A program made the position numbers and the translations under genes. The notes under the pieces were generated by a model. That model did no database searches, was not told the DNA's origin, and saw only the letters and a program-made list of their open reading frames with translations. Shown one piece after another: positions 1 to 12,028 of a stretch of DNA of 64,000 nucleotides (position 1 is the stretch's first letter; each line of letters starts with the position of its first letter). This stretch comes from Lingula anatina (Eukaryota > Brachiopoda > Lingulata > Lingulida > Lingulidae): contig NW_019773614.1 of the NCBI RefSeq assembly GCF_001039355.2, positions 150,618 to 214,617 on the forward strand, written 5' to 3'.

Positions 1-239
1 ATAAGTACATGCAGCAAGCTGCGCTAGACTCTACAGACTCTGTTTCGGTGCTATGGGGTGTAAAAATATACAGATAAAAATGAGGCCGATTTGGGGGGGG
101 GGGGGGGTGCACGTCAAAATTTCGTGTCTAGCAATCTCTGCTACAGTCCAGGTAAGTTACGCAGTTTCGACAACCGAGGACAAGTTCTGCAATGAATAAA
201 TGACATTCAATCACGAATCATGTGTTCTTTAAGTCTTTT

Positions 240-840
240 AGCATAAACCACACTTTTCCTACAAATCCACCATGGCTTTCTGAGCAATTTGTTAATGTTT
301 TACGTTCTGATCCTGATGAATTAATCAGATAAAAATGAAACGCATCGTAGATTAATGACTGCAGTGCTACATTCACAGAAGACCTAAATAATACCTTTCC
401 TAAAAATTCACCGTGGCTTTCTAAGTAACCCGTTTATATCCTTTTTCTGTTCTTGTCTAATAATTAGATAAAGATCAAACGCGGCGGTGCTTTATGGTTG
501 GAGTGTTACATTCACAGTAGATCATATACTCGATATTCTTGGAATATTAAATTTAGACGCTTAATTACGACTCGCCTCAGGTTAAAGAGTTGAGTTATGG
601 ATTGTTTAGACGGACAGTCGATTCTTTTTATCACTGGTTGATTTCTCACTAACTTTAGAGACGGAATATTACCCCCCCCCCCCAATCCACCACGCCTGCT
701 GTATCTCCCAGAAAATAATAATAACAACAAATAACAACATAAACCACAATGACAATAGTGATAACGCTCAGAACAACAATAACAACAACATTTACGTTCC
801 TTTTCATTACATTGGACAAAAGCATGATAAGTCTATTAAT
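240..840. repeat. diverged segmental repeat, arm 1
   Basis: This arm aligns by eye with 1200-1800. Shared landmarks, in order, are ACATTCACAGAAGAC at 369-383 and a variant at 508-522, then TTTAGACGCTTAATT, then TGATTTCTCACTAAC, then an ACAA/ATAA-rich stretch. Inside the arm a unit of about 139 bp (TTCACCGTGGCTTTCTAAG ... ACATTCACAG) is itself repeated, so the structure is a tandem repeat inside a duplication. The arms are well diverged with many indels, so the event is old. No coding potential is conserved. Confidence 0.7.
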
Positions 841-1199
841 TCAGCTTTCAGCATTCAATTCTTGAATAGATACAATTTTCCTGGAACAACGACAATTACG
901 ACGCTTCAAAGTATTTGCTGCCTTCTCCGGTACAAGACAATTATTCCGTTAATACGCATCAGATTTCAATATCACAGATACAAAGAGAAACTAGCATACT
1001 TAACTATGCAGCACGATTTATTGTTCCCTTGTAATAAGAAATGTCGTCACTGCACCTCCGAAGAGCGACATCCAGGGTTGTAGGGTCGTTTTCATTAAAA
1101 CTGTTGTGAGACAATCTCTATTAAGAACACAGTTTTATTACCAACGTTGGTAATGAATGGAATGTATTTAAATCAGACATGGGGACCCAGGTGGACGGC

Positions 1200-1800
1200 A
1201 GGATCAATTTGTTGTTTGTCAATTCATTTAAAACGAGATGTTTTATGTTATCTTGGGTTTTTTTCGAGCACTTACAGTAGATGGAAGTAAAGCGCGCCAC
1301 AAGTTAATGTTTACAGTGCTACATTCACAGAAGACAGAAAATGTACCTTTCTTAAAATGTTTCGAGGCGTTCTAAGTAGTCTGTTGGTGTTTTTTCTGCT
1401 CCAGTTTGATAAACGAGTTAAAAATAAAACGCGTCGGAGTTCAATGATTGGATTGTAACATTCACAGAAGACCAGTCGATCCTCTTGGAATACCTAATTT
1501 AGACGCTTAATTTTTGATCTACTTTTGATTAAGGGATTGAGATATGGCTTGTTAGTTAATTATTGTTATCGTGGGGTGATTTCTCACTAACCTTTGAGTC
1601 GAAAAACATGTTTATCAGGGGTGAAACCCTTCACAGCCGTCATGCTTGCTGCATTTTCCATAAAAATAGAGATAACATAAAAACAACAGCGATAACAATA
1701 CCAACATAAATAAACACGAGATCAATGATGACAACAGAAAAGACAACGACAGCACCAACGTTCATTTTCATTGAAATTCGCAAAGAGTATGAACAGCCCT
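1200..1800. repeat. diverged segmental repeat, arm 2
   Basis: This is the partner of 240-840, about 950 bp downstream. It has the same landmarks: ACATTCACAGAAGAC at 1321-1335 and 1458-1472 (137 bp apart, matching the 139-bp spacing of arm 1), then TTTAGACGCTTAATT and TGATTTCTCACTAAC near 1580. Collinear order over about 550 bp indicates common descent. It could be a decayed transposon family present twice or a local duplication. Confidence 0.7.
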
Positions 1801-2054
1801 TCAACTGCGCTGGGATATTCACATTTTTCTCGGTTAGGTGGAATCAAAACGAGCTACATACTGTACTACATGTACCCCCATCTTAAGGATTCAGTCTGTC
1901 CAAATTTGCGTACAATTTTCCAGCCCCAAAGATTTTTGTGATACCTTAACTTCTGTTGGCATCCAGGGATGCAGAATTTCAACTGATCTTTATCTCGGCC
2001 AAACCAAAAAGTATGTGGGCGAAAGCTCAACTGAACGTTATACGTGTAGTATAC

Positions 2055-2186
2055 CCTCTACCAGGGCCGCAGTTTAATTGCGTGCACTTTTCTCCAGCTC
2101 GTCACAGTCTAGAAAAGTGCCATGAATTAACCACAGACATTTCTGTATATTTCTAGTGAAAAATCAATCTGTGGCCCTGGTAGAGG
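2055..2186. mobile_element. foldback / MITE-like element
   Basis: The termini are inverted repeats: CCTCTACCAGGGCCGCAG at 2055-2072 and its complement with one mismatch at 2169-2186. A second, perfect 10-bp inverted repeat is nested inside (GCACTTTTCT at 2084-2093, AGAAAAGTGC at 2111-2120). The whole 132 bp could fold into one long interrupted hairpin. There is no coding capacity. This is typical of a short non-autonomous DNA transposon. I cannot define a target-site duplication. Confidence 0.55.
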
Positions 2187-3741
2187 ATAACTTTACCCAT
2201 GTACCTAGCGCTTCAGCTAACAGTTCGCCGTGTGCGTCGGACTTAATTTCTTGCATGTAACCCAGCTCATATAGTTTCACTTTATTTTTCAAATATTAGA
2301 GATTTTTGTGCCGCTGATTAACGTCACTGGTAACTATGTTTAAGTGATATCATGCAGTCTTGAATCCAGAGTACACAAAGTTTGTTTACCCCCAATTAAA
2401 TTGTTTTTGAAGATCCCTAAAAGACAAGCGCACTCAAACGAAGGATAATATCACCTTAGGCGCTTAAAGCAGTCATTAAAGTAGGTTAATATACCTGGCG
2501 GTGCAGATAATGGCGACCTCTTAATCATGCAGTCTATACTTAAGTGAAAAACAACAACCAAAATAAAACCATCAGGGTGAATATACCGGTAGAAAATGTG
2601 TGTGTCTACGTGAACACACACCCAAGCGCTTGACAGCACAAATGCGTACGCAACGCGCAAACAAACGTTCAAAAGGCAGGAATACGCAGACACTGAGTTG
2701 AATTTTATGCATGGCCTTGTCAAATACCCACAATTGATCTACTGTTTGGAAAAAATTTACCACAAGTGACCAGTTGACAGTATATGTGAGAAAACCATAC
2801 CATATCCTCCCCCATACGAACAGAGCCAAAAAAGACCGACTGGCCATGGATGTAAAGCGGGTTTTTAAATTATACTGTCAACTTTCTTTGTTTGTAATAA
2901 AACCATTGTGAATTGTGAAGGATTATTTTCATCTACCCGTGCACGTGTAGAAATGCACGTGAACATACAAAGGCACTTATGTATGGGCAAGTCACCCGTC
3001 AAAAGTCATACCTATCGGAAGGCGACTCCGGAAATTACAGTGTATTTGAACTCGGGACTTCTTAGTGCCTTATAATCGTTGTGTCCTTGTTCAAGAATCA
3101 ATACCGCTGTTGAAACATACAAGGCCTATAAACTCCTCAGTGTCGATTAATAAATGCCATTATCTTTTATTTCGTTTTAACGTACATGGCATGTCCGTCT
3201 GATAATCCCCAAGCTTTATTTTTGGTAAATAACAATACTACTGTTGCTTGTACTAACGTTACTGGCTGGTTGGTTGTTCATTTATTCAATACATAAGTAC
3301 TTTTTTTTTAAATACTAATAACAGATTTATTCCCAGCTTGAGTACAATGTAAAGTGCTCATTCTCGATCGATGATGATGAGATCTTGTGTTAATAGCACT
3401 TCTAAGTGAATTTGTAAACCTCCCCAACGCCGATTTTAAAGAAGACAGTAATTCAGCCCATCGGATTGACGATGTATTTTACTGTATAAATCTCAATACA
3501 GTAATAATGGGATCTCTTCATTGCATTGATTCTTCACCTGCAAAGTTAGATATAGATATCTACATGTGTATATACATGTAGCTATCAATAAGAATATATA
3601 TCGTTAACATAGAGTTAATTATTTAACTGAACATTTGTTGCCAGCTCCACCAGGATTCACACACAGACTATACGACCCTGGAAACACCTCCGCAGAAATA
3701 ACGTTTTAACGCCTGGTAAAAATAAATATTCTAATTGCTTA

Positions 3742-3903
3742 TTCGTGTCTGGAAATGCAGAACAGGCTTCCCGCCGATGTTTTGATATTGCCAGTGCACT
3801 AATAAAAGTTAGAGAAAAAAAATAGAGGTGAATGCCTTCTTTTCTACCTAAAAAGGCAAGAAGAATGGAATCAAGCAAAAAGCGGGGCTGGCCAAAATAT
3901 ACA
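3742..3903. repeat. 161-bp recent direct repeat, copy 1
   Basis: This segment, from TTCGTGTCTGGAAATG to GGCCAAAATATACA, recurs in the same orientation at 4639-4799. The only difference I see is one base in an A run (A5 here, A4 there), so the duplication is recent or conserved. It contains no intact gene. Confidence 0.8.
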
Positions 3904-4638
3904 GTGCCGCCGGAATCTCCCCTTACTTACCCTCCGGGTCGCTGCGGGTTGTACGGACGGCCTGGCTCGGTAACTATGGAAATAACATTGTCACCCATAC
4001 GCTGTTTGGTTTCTGTTAACAATAGTTCCATACCCTGCCCGTCGGGCAATTATCGTGACAAACTTTCTGCTAACAAAAGAGCCTAACCCTAGCTCGCTGA
4101 GATAAAGATCGAAGGTGAGCGTGGTCGCAATTAAGTGTTCGTCCAAGCGTTAATTGACCTTTAATGCGCGGTGGCTTCACTCTACTTTGATCACTCTACT
4201 TTGATACGGAGATTTTAAGTATAAGAACTTGCCAACAGTGATTTTTAAAAGTCGCTTTACCAAAAAGATTCGGTGATGACAGCAATTTTCTTGTACATTG
4301 TAGCTATAAATTGATTGAATTTACATAGAGTTTAATAAATGAATTTATGAATTTATTAAAGATCAAATAAAACACTACTTGTCCATGTAATATTTATTAG
4401 GCTTCAAACTGTCTTTCCTATATACATATTATTAACAAGATTGACATTTATTTTTATAGTATGTCCTTATATTTCTATTAGTTTTGTTCATAGACGAAAT
4501 GCATTTTTTCCAAAAAGACTTGTCAGTTGTTTCAGTGATAAACATTTTGTTAGCCATATCTTTAATATAGTTCAGTCTATATTTGCATATAGGATCTCTC
4601 TCATCTACACACGTAACATTTCTGTCCTTTCGTATTCG

Positions 4639-4799
4639 TTCGTGTCTGGAAATGCAGAACAGGCTTCCCGCCGATGTTTTGATATTGCCAGTGCACTAAT
4701 AAAAGTTAGAGAAAAAAAATAGAGGTGAATGCCTTCTTTTCTACCTAAAAGGCAAGAAGAATGGAATCAAGCAAAAAGCGGGGCTGGCCAAAATATACA
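4639..4799. repeat. 161-bp recent direct repeat, copy 2
   Basis: This is the partner of 3742-3903, 897 bp downstream in the same orientation. The flanks are unrelated on both sides, so the unit has sharp ends. That is compatible with a small mobile or shuffled element rather than a simple tandem slip. Confidence 0.8.
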
Positions 4800-6528
4800 T
4801 GTACTTTGGAGTTGATGAATAACTAAATCCAAAGGAATTCGATTGTTCAGATCCTCAGAGATGTAAATTCAAGGTGTAATGTATCAAGGATTCATCATTG
4901 GATCCATCATTGACCCAGGATATACGAAGAAAAGGGGCCACCATAGGTCAACTGAATGTTTATACATACAATGTAAAATAAATGATAGTTGAATATAAAT
5001 TAAGTAATAAATAATTAAATAAAGAATTAACTCAACTGAACATGGGACGAGTCAAAGAGAAAACTATTTGAAATAAGAAGTAGTATAAGAGAAAGAAAAA
5101 CACCAAAAAACACAACCACAAACAAAAGATGATTTACAAGAGATGTTAGACTAATGGTGTGGCGATGGGTCAGGGACACTCTTTACAACAGGGCCCAGGC
5201 ACCGGACCATGATGACTTCAAACTAATGGAGGTCACCAAACTCACGTGCCGTCCACAGAGTTTCACACGTGAGAGCCAACACCTTACTCACCGCAAACTG
5301 ACAGACTGAAAGGTTAACTTGAATGATTACTGGGGAAAGATCGTATAAATCTTGTAATTTAGGCATATTTTAGGCGGCGTGTCAGGATACAGCTTCGTCT
5401 TCTTGATTGATTGTTTTGTTCTCAAACGATTCACGGAGACGGTAGAATGGAGGGGAAATTTTCTAAGAAACCTACAATTAAGTGTATAATGGTATCCTTT
5501 TCAGTTGGGAAAAAGAATAATGGAACATTCATGTCAATGTCATTTGTTTTGATTATATCTAGACGTAAAGATAAACTGCTGCTTAAAGAGATCGCCCAAT
5601 AAAGTAATATCGGATATTTGATCGACAAAGTAGATAGGAAGATTTAGGTCACGCGAAAGATGCTGAAAAAAATAAAACGTGATCAGTTCGGAGAGATTAG
5701 AGTGCAAAATCCCTTGCATTTGTCAGAAAAGAGGAAATAAGGAGAATAAAAGTTTGAAACTCTACCCCTTCACTATAAACACACGTAATAGTTGACTCAA
5801 GAATGAAAATTATATTTGAAGCAATACCTGTGTCTAAATTGGACTCTTTTTTAGCATCTGCACCTAAAAGTGGCATCACAGTTTTTGTAGTTGTGATGGT
5901 GGTGGCGGCAGTGGTGGTGTGAAAGACATATAGAGCCCAAAGAGGAAGAGTGTGAACAGTCAAGGATATGGGATTTTTGTAGAATTATTTTCAGCTACCA
6001 TTTCACCCTTGATTCCGGCTTAATGCATACCGACACCGTGTATAATCTTTTTTTTAACGTATCAAGCAGCATTGAGATTTCCTTTGATTTTTAATTGCCC
6101 CTCAACACACCCCTTGTCCTAAGAAAATCAATATTTTGCGTTAGCGAGCAAAGCTGAACTTATGGTTTCACCTTAACTTAATGGAAAGCAATCTGTCAAA
6201 TCTGATTATTTGCATTGAGCAGTGGAAGCAGACAACATTAGATCTTTGTCTCGTTGCCGTAGAAAAGAGAGGTTACAGTTTGATCCAAAGATTTAGATGG
6301 ATGAGAAGTGGAAAATACCCACACTCTCAGTGGGGAGCCATTAGTCTCAACCCAGCATCCGCATTCGCAAGGCAAAGTAGGTAGCTTTCACATTTGCTTT
6401 CAAGAGTTTCATTTGACGATGATTTAAGCTTCCAGTTATCGACTGGAGGAATACCTTGTTTCATTTGTGTTATGGTTTTCTACACAATAAAGAGCATCAG
6501 AGTAGCCTGTGGAGGGCGAATTTGATCA

Positions 6529-6529
<1 letters not shown>

Positions 6530-6561
<32 letters not shown>
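6530..6561. repeat. (GTT)n microsatellite
   Basis: About ten TTG/GTT triplets in a row, followed by a T run. Confidence 0.9.
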
Positions 6562-6562
<1 letters not shown>

Positions 6563-7361
6563 TTGTAGGCATCCATTTTCAGCGGATTGTTGTTTTTGCA
6601 CTGTTTGTGTCTTCTGCGATCGGGTGTTCTAGGGCTTCAACTTGAGTTGAATCCAGGAAACCATACATATAGTGTCCTTTCGAGCACTTCTCTTCCTTTT
6701 CATAAGAAAAATCCTTCGGCTCCTCAAGTCAACAAGGAGCACATTACAAAGACAAGCCCCCGTATGACAAATGATGGTTCCAAAACAAATTTAGCATTTT
6801 TTTTCAGCGGGGAATGGCACTAACAGATCACTAACAGGCCTTAAATGATTAATGTTACAAATAGGCCCCTTTATTTTGAGATAAAATCTAGAAAAAATAA
6901 TTTCGTAAATTTTAATTTCTAAATAATCATGACGTCACTAAATAGTCGTGTGATTCGAACTCGTGGCCCTATGTGGGGAAATTCTTTACCGACAGCGTTT
7001 TGGTTGTGCATGGCAGATAATATTTTTATCCTATGTTTGGTAGGTCCTAGTCCCAACTCTCGCACGGTTAGACCCAGAGATAAATTATTAAGTGCTCACG
7101 CTCACGAGATAAGAGAAAAAGGCCTCAGATATTCAGCACACCTTCTTCAACATTGAAAAGCTATTATCTACATAGGGACTGGGGAGGTCTAGGCACCAAA
7201 TACCAACCATTATATGATAATGTGAAAGATTACTACCCTGGGAAGCTTGACTGGACAGACTGAACTACAGAAGCGTGGTTCCATAGCCTTTTCAGATTAC
7301 GTGGGCAGTGCATGTGGCTTGCCTTCATACAGTTTGTATCTTAACTACGCCCCCCCCCCCC

Positions 7362-7748
7362 NNNNNNNNNNNNNNNNNNNNNNNNNNNNNNNNNNNNNNN
7401 NNNNNNNNNNNNNNNNNNNNNNNNNNNNNNNNNNNNNNNNNNNNNNNNNNNNNNNNNNNNNNNNNNNNNNNNNNNNNNNNNNNNNNNNNNNNNNNNNNNN
7501 NNNNNNNNNNNNNNNNNNNNNNNNNNNNNNNNNNNNNNNNNNNNNNNNNNNNNNNNNNNNNNNNNNNNNNNNNNNNNNNNNNNNNNNNNNNNNNNNNNNN
7601 NNNNNNNNNNNNNNNNNNNNNNNNNNNNNNNNNNNNNNNNNNNNNNNNNNNNNNNNNNNNNNNNNNNNNNNNNNNNNNNNNNNNNNNNNNNNNNNNNNNN
7701 NNNNNNNNNNNNNNNNNNNNNNNNNNNNNNNNNNNNNNNNNNNNNNNN
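7362..7748. other. assembly gap (387 N)
   Basis: This is a run of N bounded by C12 (7350-7361) on the left and C20 (7749-7768) on the right. The sequence on both sides stops inside a poly-C tract, so the gap probably reflects failed reading through a long C/G homopolymer. Open frames spanning it are meaningless. Confidence 0.98.
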
Positions 7749-7941
7749 CCCCCCCCCCCCCCCCCCCCGATCTTCCATCCCATTTATGTCAAGACAGCTT
7801 TATTACATCTTATTATCTTATTTGTATGTTGCGTGTAAAAAATGAAAAAGTACTAGGAATATCTCCCCCAATATTTCACTGGTGATTTCTGTGGATTAAA
7901 TCATGCATATTGTCTTAGATACGTGGTGCTTGCGTTTGTAT

Positions 7942-7982
7942 CCAGGGTCGCTCATAGCTATGATATGCTATCGCGACTCTGG
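7942..7982. repeat. 15-bp-stem hairpin
   Basis: CCAGGGTCGC (7942-7951) pairs with GCGACTCTGG (7973-7982) with one mismatch that is G-U in RNA. Directly inside, ATAGC (7954-7958) pairs with GCTAT (7967-7971) around an 8-nt loop. The function is unknown. It could be a transposon end or a structured transcript. Confidence 0.45.
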
Positions 7983-10966
7983 TATGAAGATGTAATAACC
8001 TGGGATTATAGCTCTTTGGGAGCGATTAATGCAGACAGGCAGGTGGCAATTATTTCTCTCTAGTACCCACCCACTTGTTGGCTTCTAGCCTTCTGTGTAA
8101 CACACGCAGGGGGTATCGGCTCATCCACATACCTGGCAGCGTTGGATATGTTGATATGATAAGATTTTCATAAATTCCAATAGTTATTTAGTCATAATGC
8201 ATGGATGCATACCTCGGAGTATTAAGTTAATCGTGTCCAAATCAAGATATACATGTATGTCTACGGAGATCTTACCCAAAGGGGTGACGCACTTAATTCA
8301 CAGGCCTGCTTAACAAATTGGTCAGGTTAATTCGAAACTCAAATCTCATGGTTCTTACCTCAATGCCGAAAATTTTAATCTACCACTAGAAAGGGAAGCC
8401 TGTTTTACAGAAAGTAATAAATGGATGACGCGATGTTTAAAAACATATGCTTTTTGGTCTTAAAAGTTAGCCCAACTTTCGGCCTATGTTCTTTTGTGAA
8501 AAAAAAAAAAAAACAGTTAACTAAACATGATTCAATCCTTTACAAATAATGGGTTGCATCCTGTAGGGCTTGAAGATGTTGGGAGAAGTGGTTATGATTA
8601 TTGTCCCTTTTTCCTTTTCGAACTTAAGATTTAAAACAATGCCTTAGATATGGGAAGACTGGTAATTACCCAAGAAGTTAGGAAAGCCAGTTTGTTGTTT
8701 CTCCCACACACTCTGGCTACAGGTTTATCGACCGAATGAAGTCGTATCAAAATCAGCGCCTCATGATACACGATCTTATGATAAAACAATTTAGGGAATG
8801 GAAATCAATAAGAAAATCTGTGAAACTGACAAACACTCATTATTTGTTTCCCTTATCATTTCCGGTCATGTGACACCAGTATCTAAATAAACGAAAAATA
8901 CAACTCAGGCTTTTAATCTGGAGGCGCAATATACCGAAAGAGAGAGAATTCGACAAAAATGGGCAGTATGAAAAATACCAAGACAGTCTTCAGACCATTT
9001 TCCGAAGCCGTAGTTTCAAAGGTGCCTGTGACGTCAGTTTGTCTTATGTTATCAGTATCAAATCGTTATACGGACGACAGGTCTAGTTCTCGTTCGTAGA
9101 CACGGAAGAAGAGGACACCGACAGTGCACGACAGCGGTCGCCTCAGGGATACACGGCTTTGAAAGCATGCTGCACGCAAAGATGCACACATTTGTCCCAA
9201 GAACTAAGCTTACTTTTCAGGTCGCACTATCTTGGTAAAAATAGCACAATAACATGCGTATGACACCTATTATGTAGGGAAAAAGATAAAAGATGTGAGC
9301 CTGCAGCTCCAAAAAAACTAGTATTTTTGTTGGGGTAAACTCTGTTCACAGACATTCAAGACTTGCCTTCATAATAATTATTTCTATTAATATCCTGTTT
9401 AGCCTACAGATATAAATGTAACCAAGTATGTTTTTTTGCTGAACATGTATCTTATTCAAGCATCACAATAATATATACATGTTTTACGTACATATGAAAA
9501 CTGAAATAAACGGAAATGGAGAAGGGTATATAGGAAACTATTGTGGAAATTCGTCAATGTGGTTTAACTCTAAACATTTCCGTACGCCCTAAGCAAACTG
9601 CTACAGTTCACCGTCAAGACGTCAACATTGGCGTAGCATTCGAAGAGGCTGGACGAACTAGTCAGCCGACTCATATCGCAAGTGGCGTTTGGTTACTCGT
9701 GTCAAACCTCTCGAGAAGTTATGGTTTTCAGAATAAATATCTCTTTTCTGATACTTAAGGTAGAGATATGAGTTGTCACTTGACGTGTTTGAATAATAAA
9801 ACATTATTTCATTGCCTCTTAAAGCAGGTGATAAGCTCTATGACAAGTTGAACACGTCATTGACTGTGTTACAATCATGAATGGATGACGTTATTCGTGA
9901 ATACAAACATACTCAAACGTGTTTTTTTTTTTTTTTTTTTGATAGTTTTCGTCTTGTTATTCACGTTATCTTCATTGAAAAAAACTGGCTTGAACACCGA
10001 ACCATTTGAACGTCTTTCTTTTTCTCTCATGTACTCAGTGATATGTTATATATATTTTAAAAACTCTGATAAGTATCCTATGTGGCAAAAAACTACGCCA
10101 CCGCACCCTCTCCTCAGTATATAATTTCACAGAAAGATGGTTAAAAAAGAACAATTACTTTCTTCACAATCCTTACCAAAAGTAGAATTTCAATTAATGA
10201 ATCCCTGCCCCTTTCTTTTTCAGACCCGACTTGCAATTTCCTTTCGAAAATAATAGAACAAAGCCGATATTGACCCATTTTGGCACCACGCCCTCTGCAA
10301 CAAACGTCGGTACAGAAACCACTTTGTGCTCAGGTTCAATCCAAGTTGAATTACGCCTAGCTTTTAACACCAGGTAATATGCTCTGTAAACAAGCCAATT
10401 TTTAAGAGCACTTGATACTGGGTTGGTTCAATAAGTTCTTGGGTTATAAACAGAGCCATGCAGTACACGTTATAAACTAATACATGTTTAATTTGAACCA
10501 CTTTAGTCGAGAGCAACAATGAAGTAGGCTTTATAATTCTGTTTTACACACATAAGTGTATGCGAAATTCGCCTGCTAGTGAAGAACTTGCGCAACGCGC
10601 TCTTGACCCGGAACTAAGACAAGGCAATTTAAAAAGGCACAGTTTTTCGATTAACCATTAAAGCGAGTAGGATATGTTTGGCGTGTGTCCGGAAGTGAGT
10701 TGGTGTTCTCTTTTTCTTACCATACAAAATAAGGGACACAGCTTTCCCATAGCGCGAGAAGGAAGTAAACTGCTATTCCTGAACCGGAGACAATAAAGAC
10801 AAGTGACTTTTTTTCAGTTGAAACGGAACTCCTTTATTTCTTCACCTGAGCAAACACTTCCAAGTATAGGCCTGTCTTAAATGGGAATGAAAGAAATAGA
10901 TGTCGTCGACGTGACTCTTTGCGTAACAGTTTTTTTTTTCTTTTTGTGATTGTCTTTCTGTGTTTA

Positions 10967-10967
<1 letters not shown>

Positions 10968-10998
<31 letters not shown>
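10968..10998. repeat. (GT)n followed by G17
   Basis: A short GT dinucleotide run passes directly into 17 G residues (10982-10998), one of several unusually long G/C homopolymers in the window. Confidence 0.9.
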
Positions 10999-12022
10999 TG
11001 CAGCTCCTTTATTTTTCTTAGATACCCTTGTTTGAAGTTAAGAAGTTACAAAAATAAGGGGAATATTCCTTCAAAGACAAACAGGACCTGTTCCTTCTGG
11101 GACAATTTTCTCACTTCCATTAACTGCATGAATTCGTAATGCAGATATTCAAAATGTAAGTAATAGCTAAATTTTATAACCAAACCAGTTTATCTTTCTG
11201 CCTTACTTTTGACTATTATCTTGCTAATCATTAAAAAACAGCCTTTTAGCTTTTAACAAGTCTCCCCTGAGTCTCCTTAAAAATATATCCTGTGTTGTCA
11301 GGAATCGACAAGAAAATCAGTATGTTCGGTTTGGTGAGTTCTTTCTGTTTTGATATCACATTAGTCGATAAGCATGGTTCTATTAAGGGCTTTTATAAAA
11401 CAACCAAGACGACTTTATAAAAATCCATCCTTAGTCAAGAGTCAATATCAGGCTTGTTAATCAGACGATTCCACTTCTTGTATACACACATTGCTCTAAA
11501 TTGAATCATTGCAGCCCGCCCCCGCATTTCGTTTGCTTATACCACTCTTCATTGTTACAAACATCTGATGCAAGTATCGAAATGCCTCATGTAATTCACG
11601 GAGTTTCATGGTTGTTCTACGTGTCGATATTAATCTAATTTAGAAAAATGGCTTATTTTGTCGTTTCAAATGGTTGTCTCGTTGACATTTACGAATAATA
11701 GCAGATTTTGAAGCATATATATTGTTGATGCAGTACAAGTTTAACTCTTGAAAACTGTACGTAGTGTTCAGAAACTGATTATTTCACAGCGTGTCTAGTA
11801 TGACTCAGCCCAGATCTCACACACACGTGCTTTGTGCAATATATTGATCTGTTCATAGGCAGTACAATGGAAATAATATCCGGGCCACGTCGTTTACAAA
11901 ACGTCTTACAACAAATATATTAAAACAAGCGATCGCGGAGAACGGAAGCCCAATATATCCGCCAGCTGGGGGAAATTATTAATCCCAAAATCAAAAGATA
12001 TGAAAGGTATTTTTAATAAAAA

Positions 12023-12028
12023 TTTATT
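12023..12028 (-). terminator. candidate poly(A) signal for the PH-domain gene
   Basis: AATAAA on the minus strand, read as TTTATT on plus. It is the first canonical signal I notice downstream of the PH-domain gene, giving a 3'UTR of about 1.45 kb if used. Transcript data would be needed to confirm it. Confidence 0.3.

Larger units (their letters stand above)
1..12020. other. gene-poor intergenic region
   Basis: I find no supportable gene on either strand. Open frames are under 100 codons, lack domain-like composition and do not chain through splice sites. What can be seen is a diverged duplication, a foldback element, a 161-bp repeat pair, a 41-nt hairpin, simple repeats and a 387-N gap, each listed separately. 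Single-base tracts of C or G (G15 at 93-107, C12 at 672-683, G17 at 10982-10998) stand out. Confidence 0.6.

Noticed and set aside
6940-6965. tRNA B-box-like GAGTTCGAATC on the minus strand
   Set aside because: No T-arm, anticodon arm or acceptor stem pairs around it.
7247-7885. Long open frames across 7362-7748 on both strands
   Set aside because: They consist of N codons and poly-Pro/poly-Gly from the C tracts at the gap edges. There is no real coding evidence.
10325-10350. B-box-like GGTTCAATCC
   Set aside because: Flanking bases do not form a T-stem and no A-box is found at proper distance.
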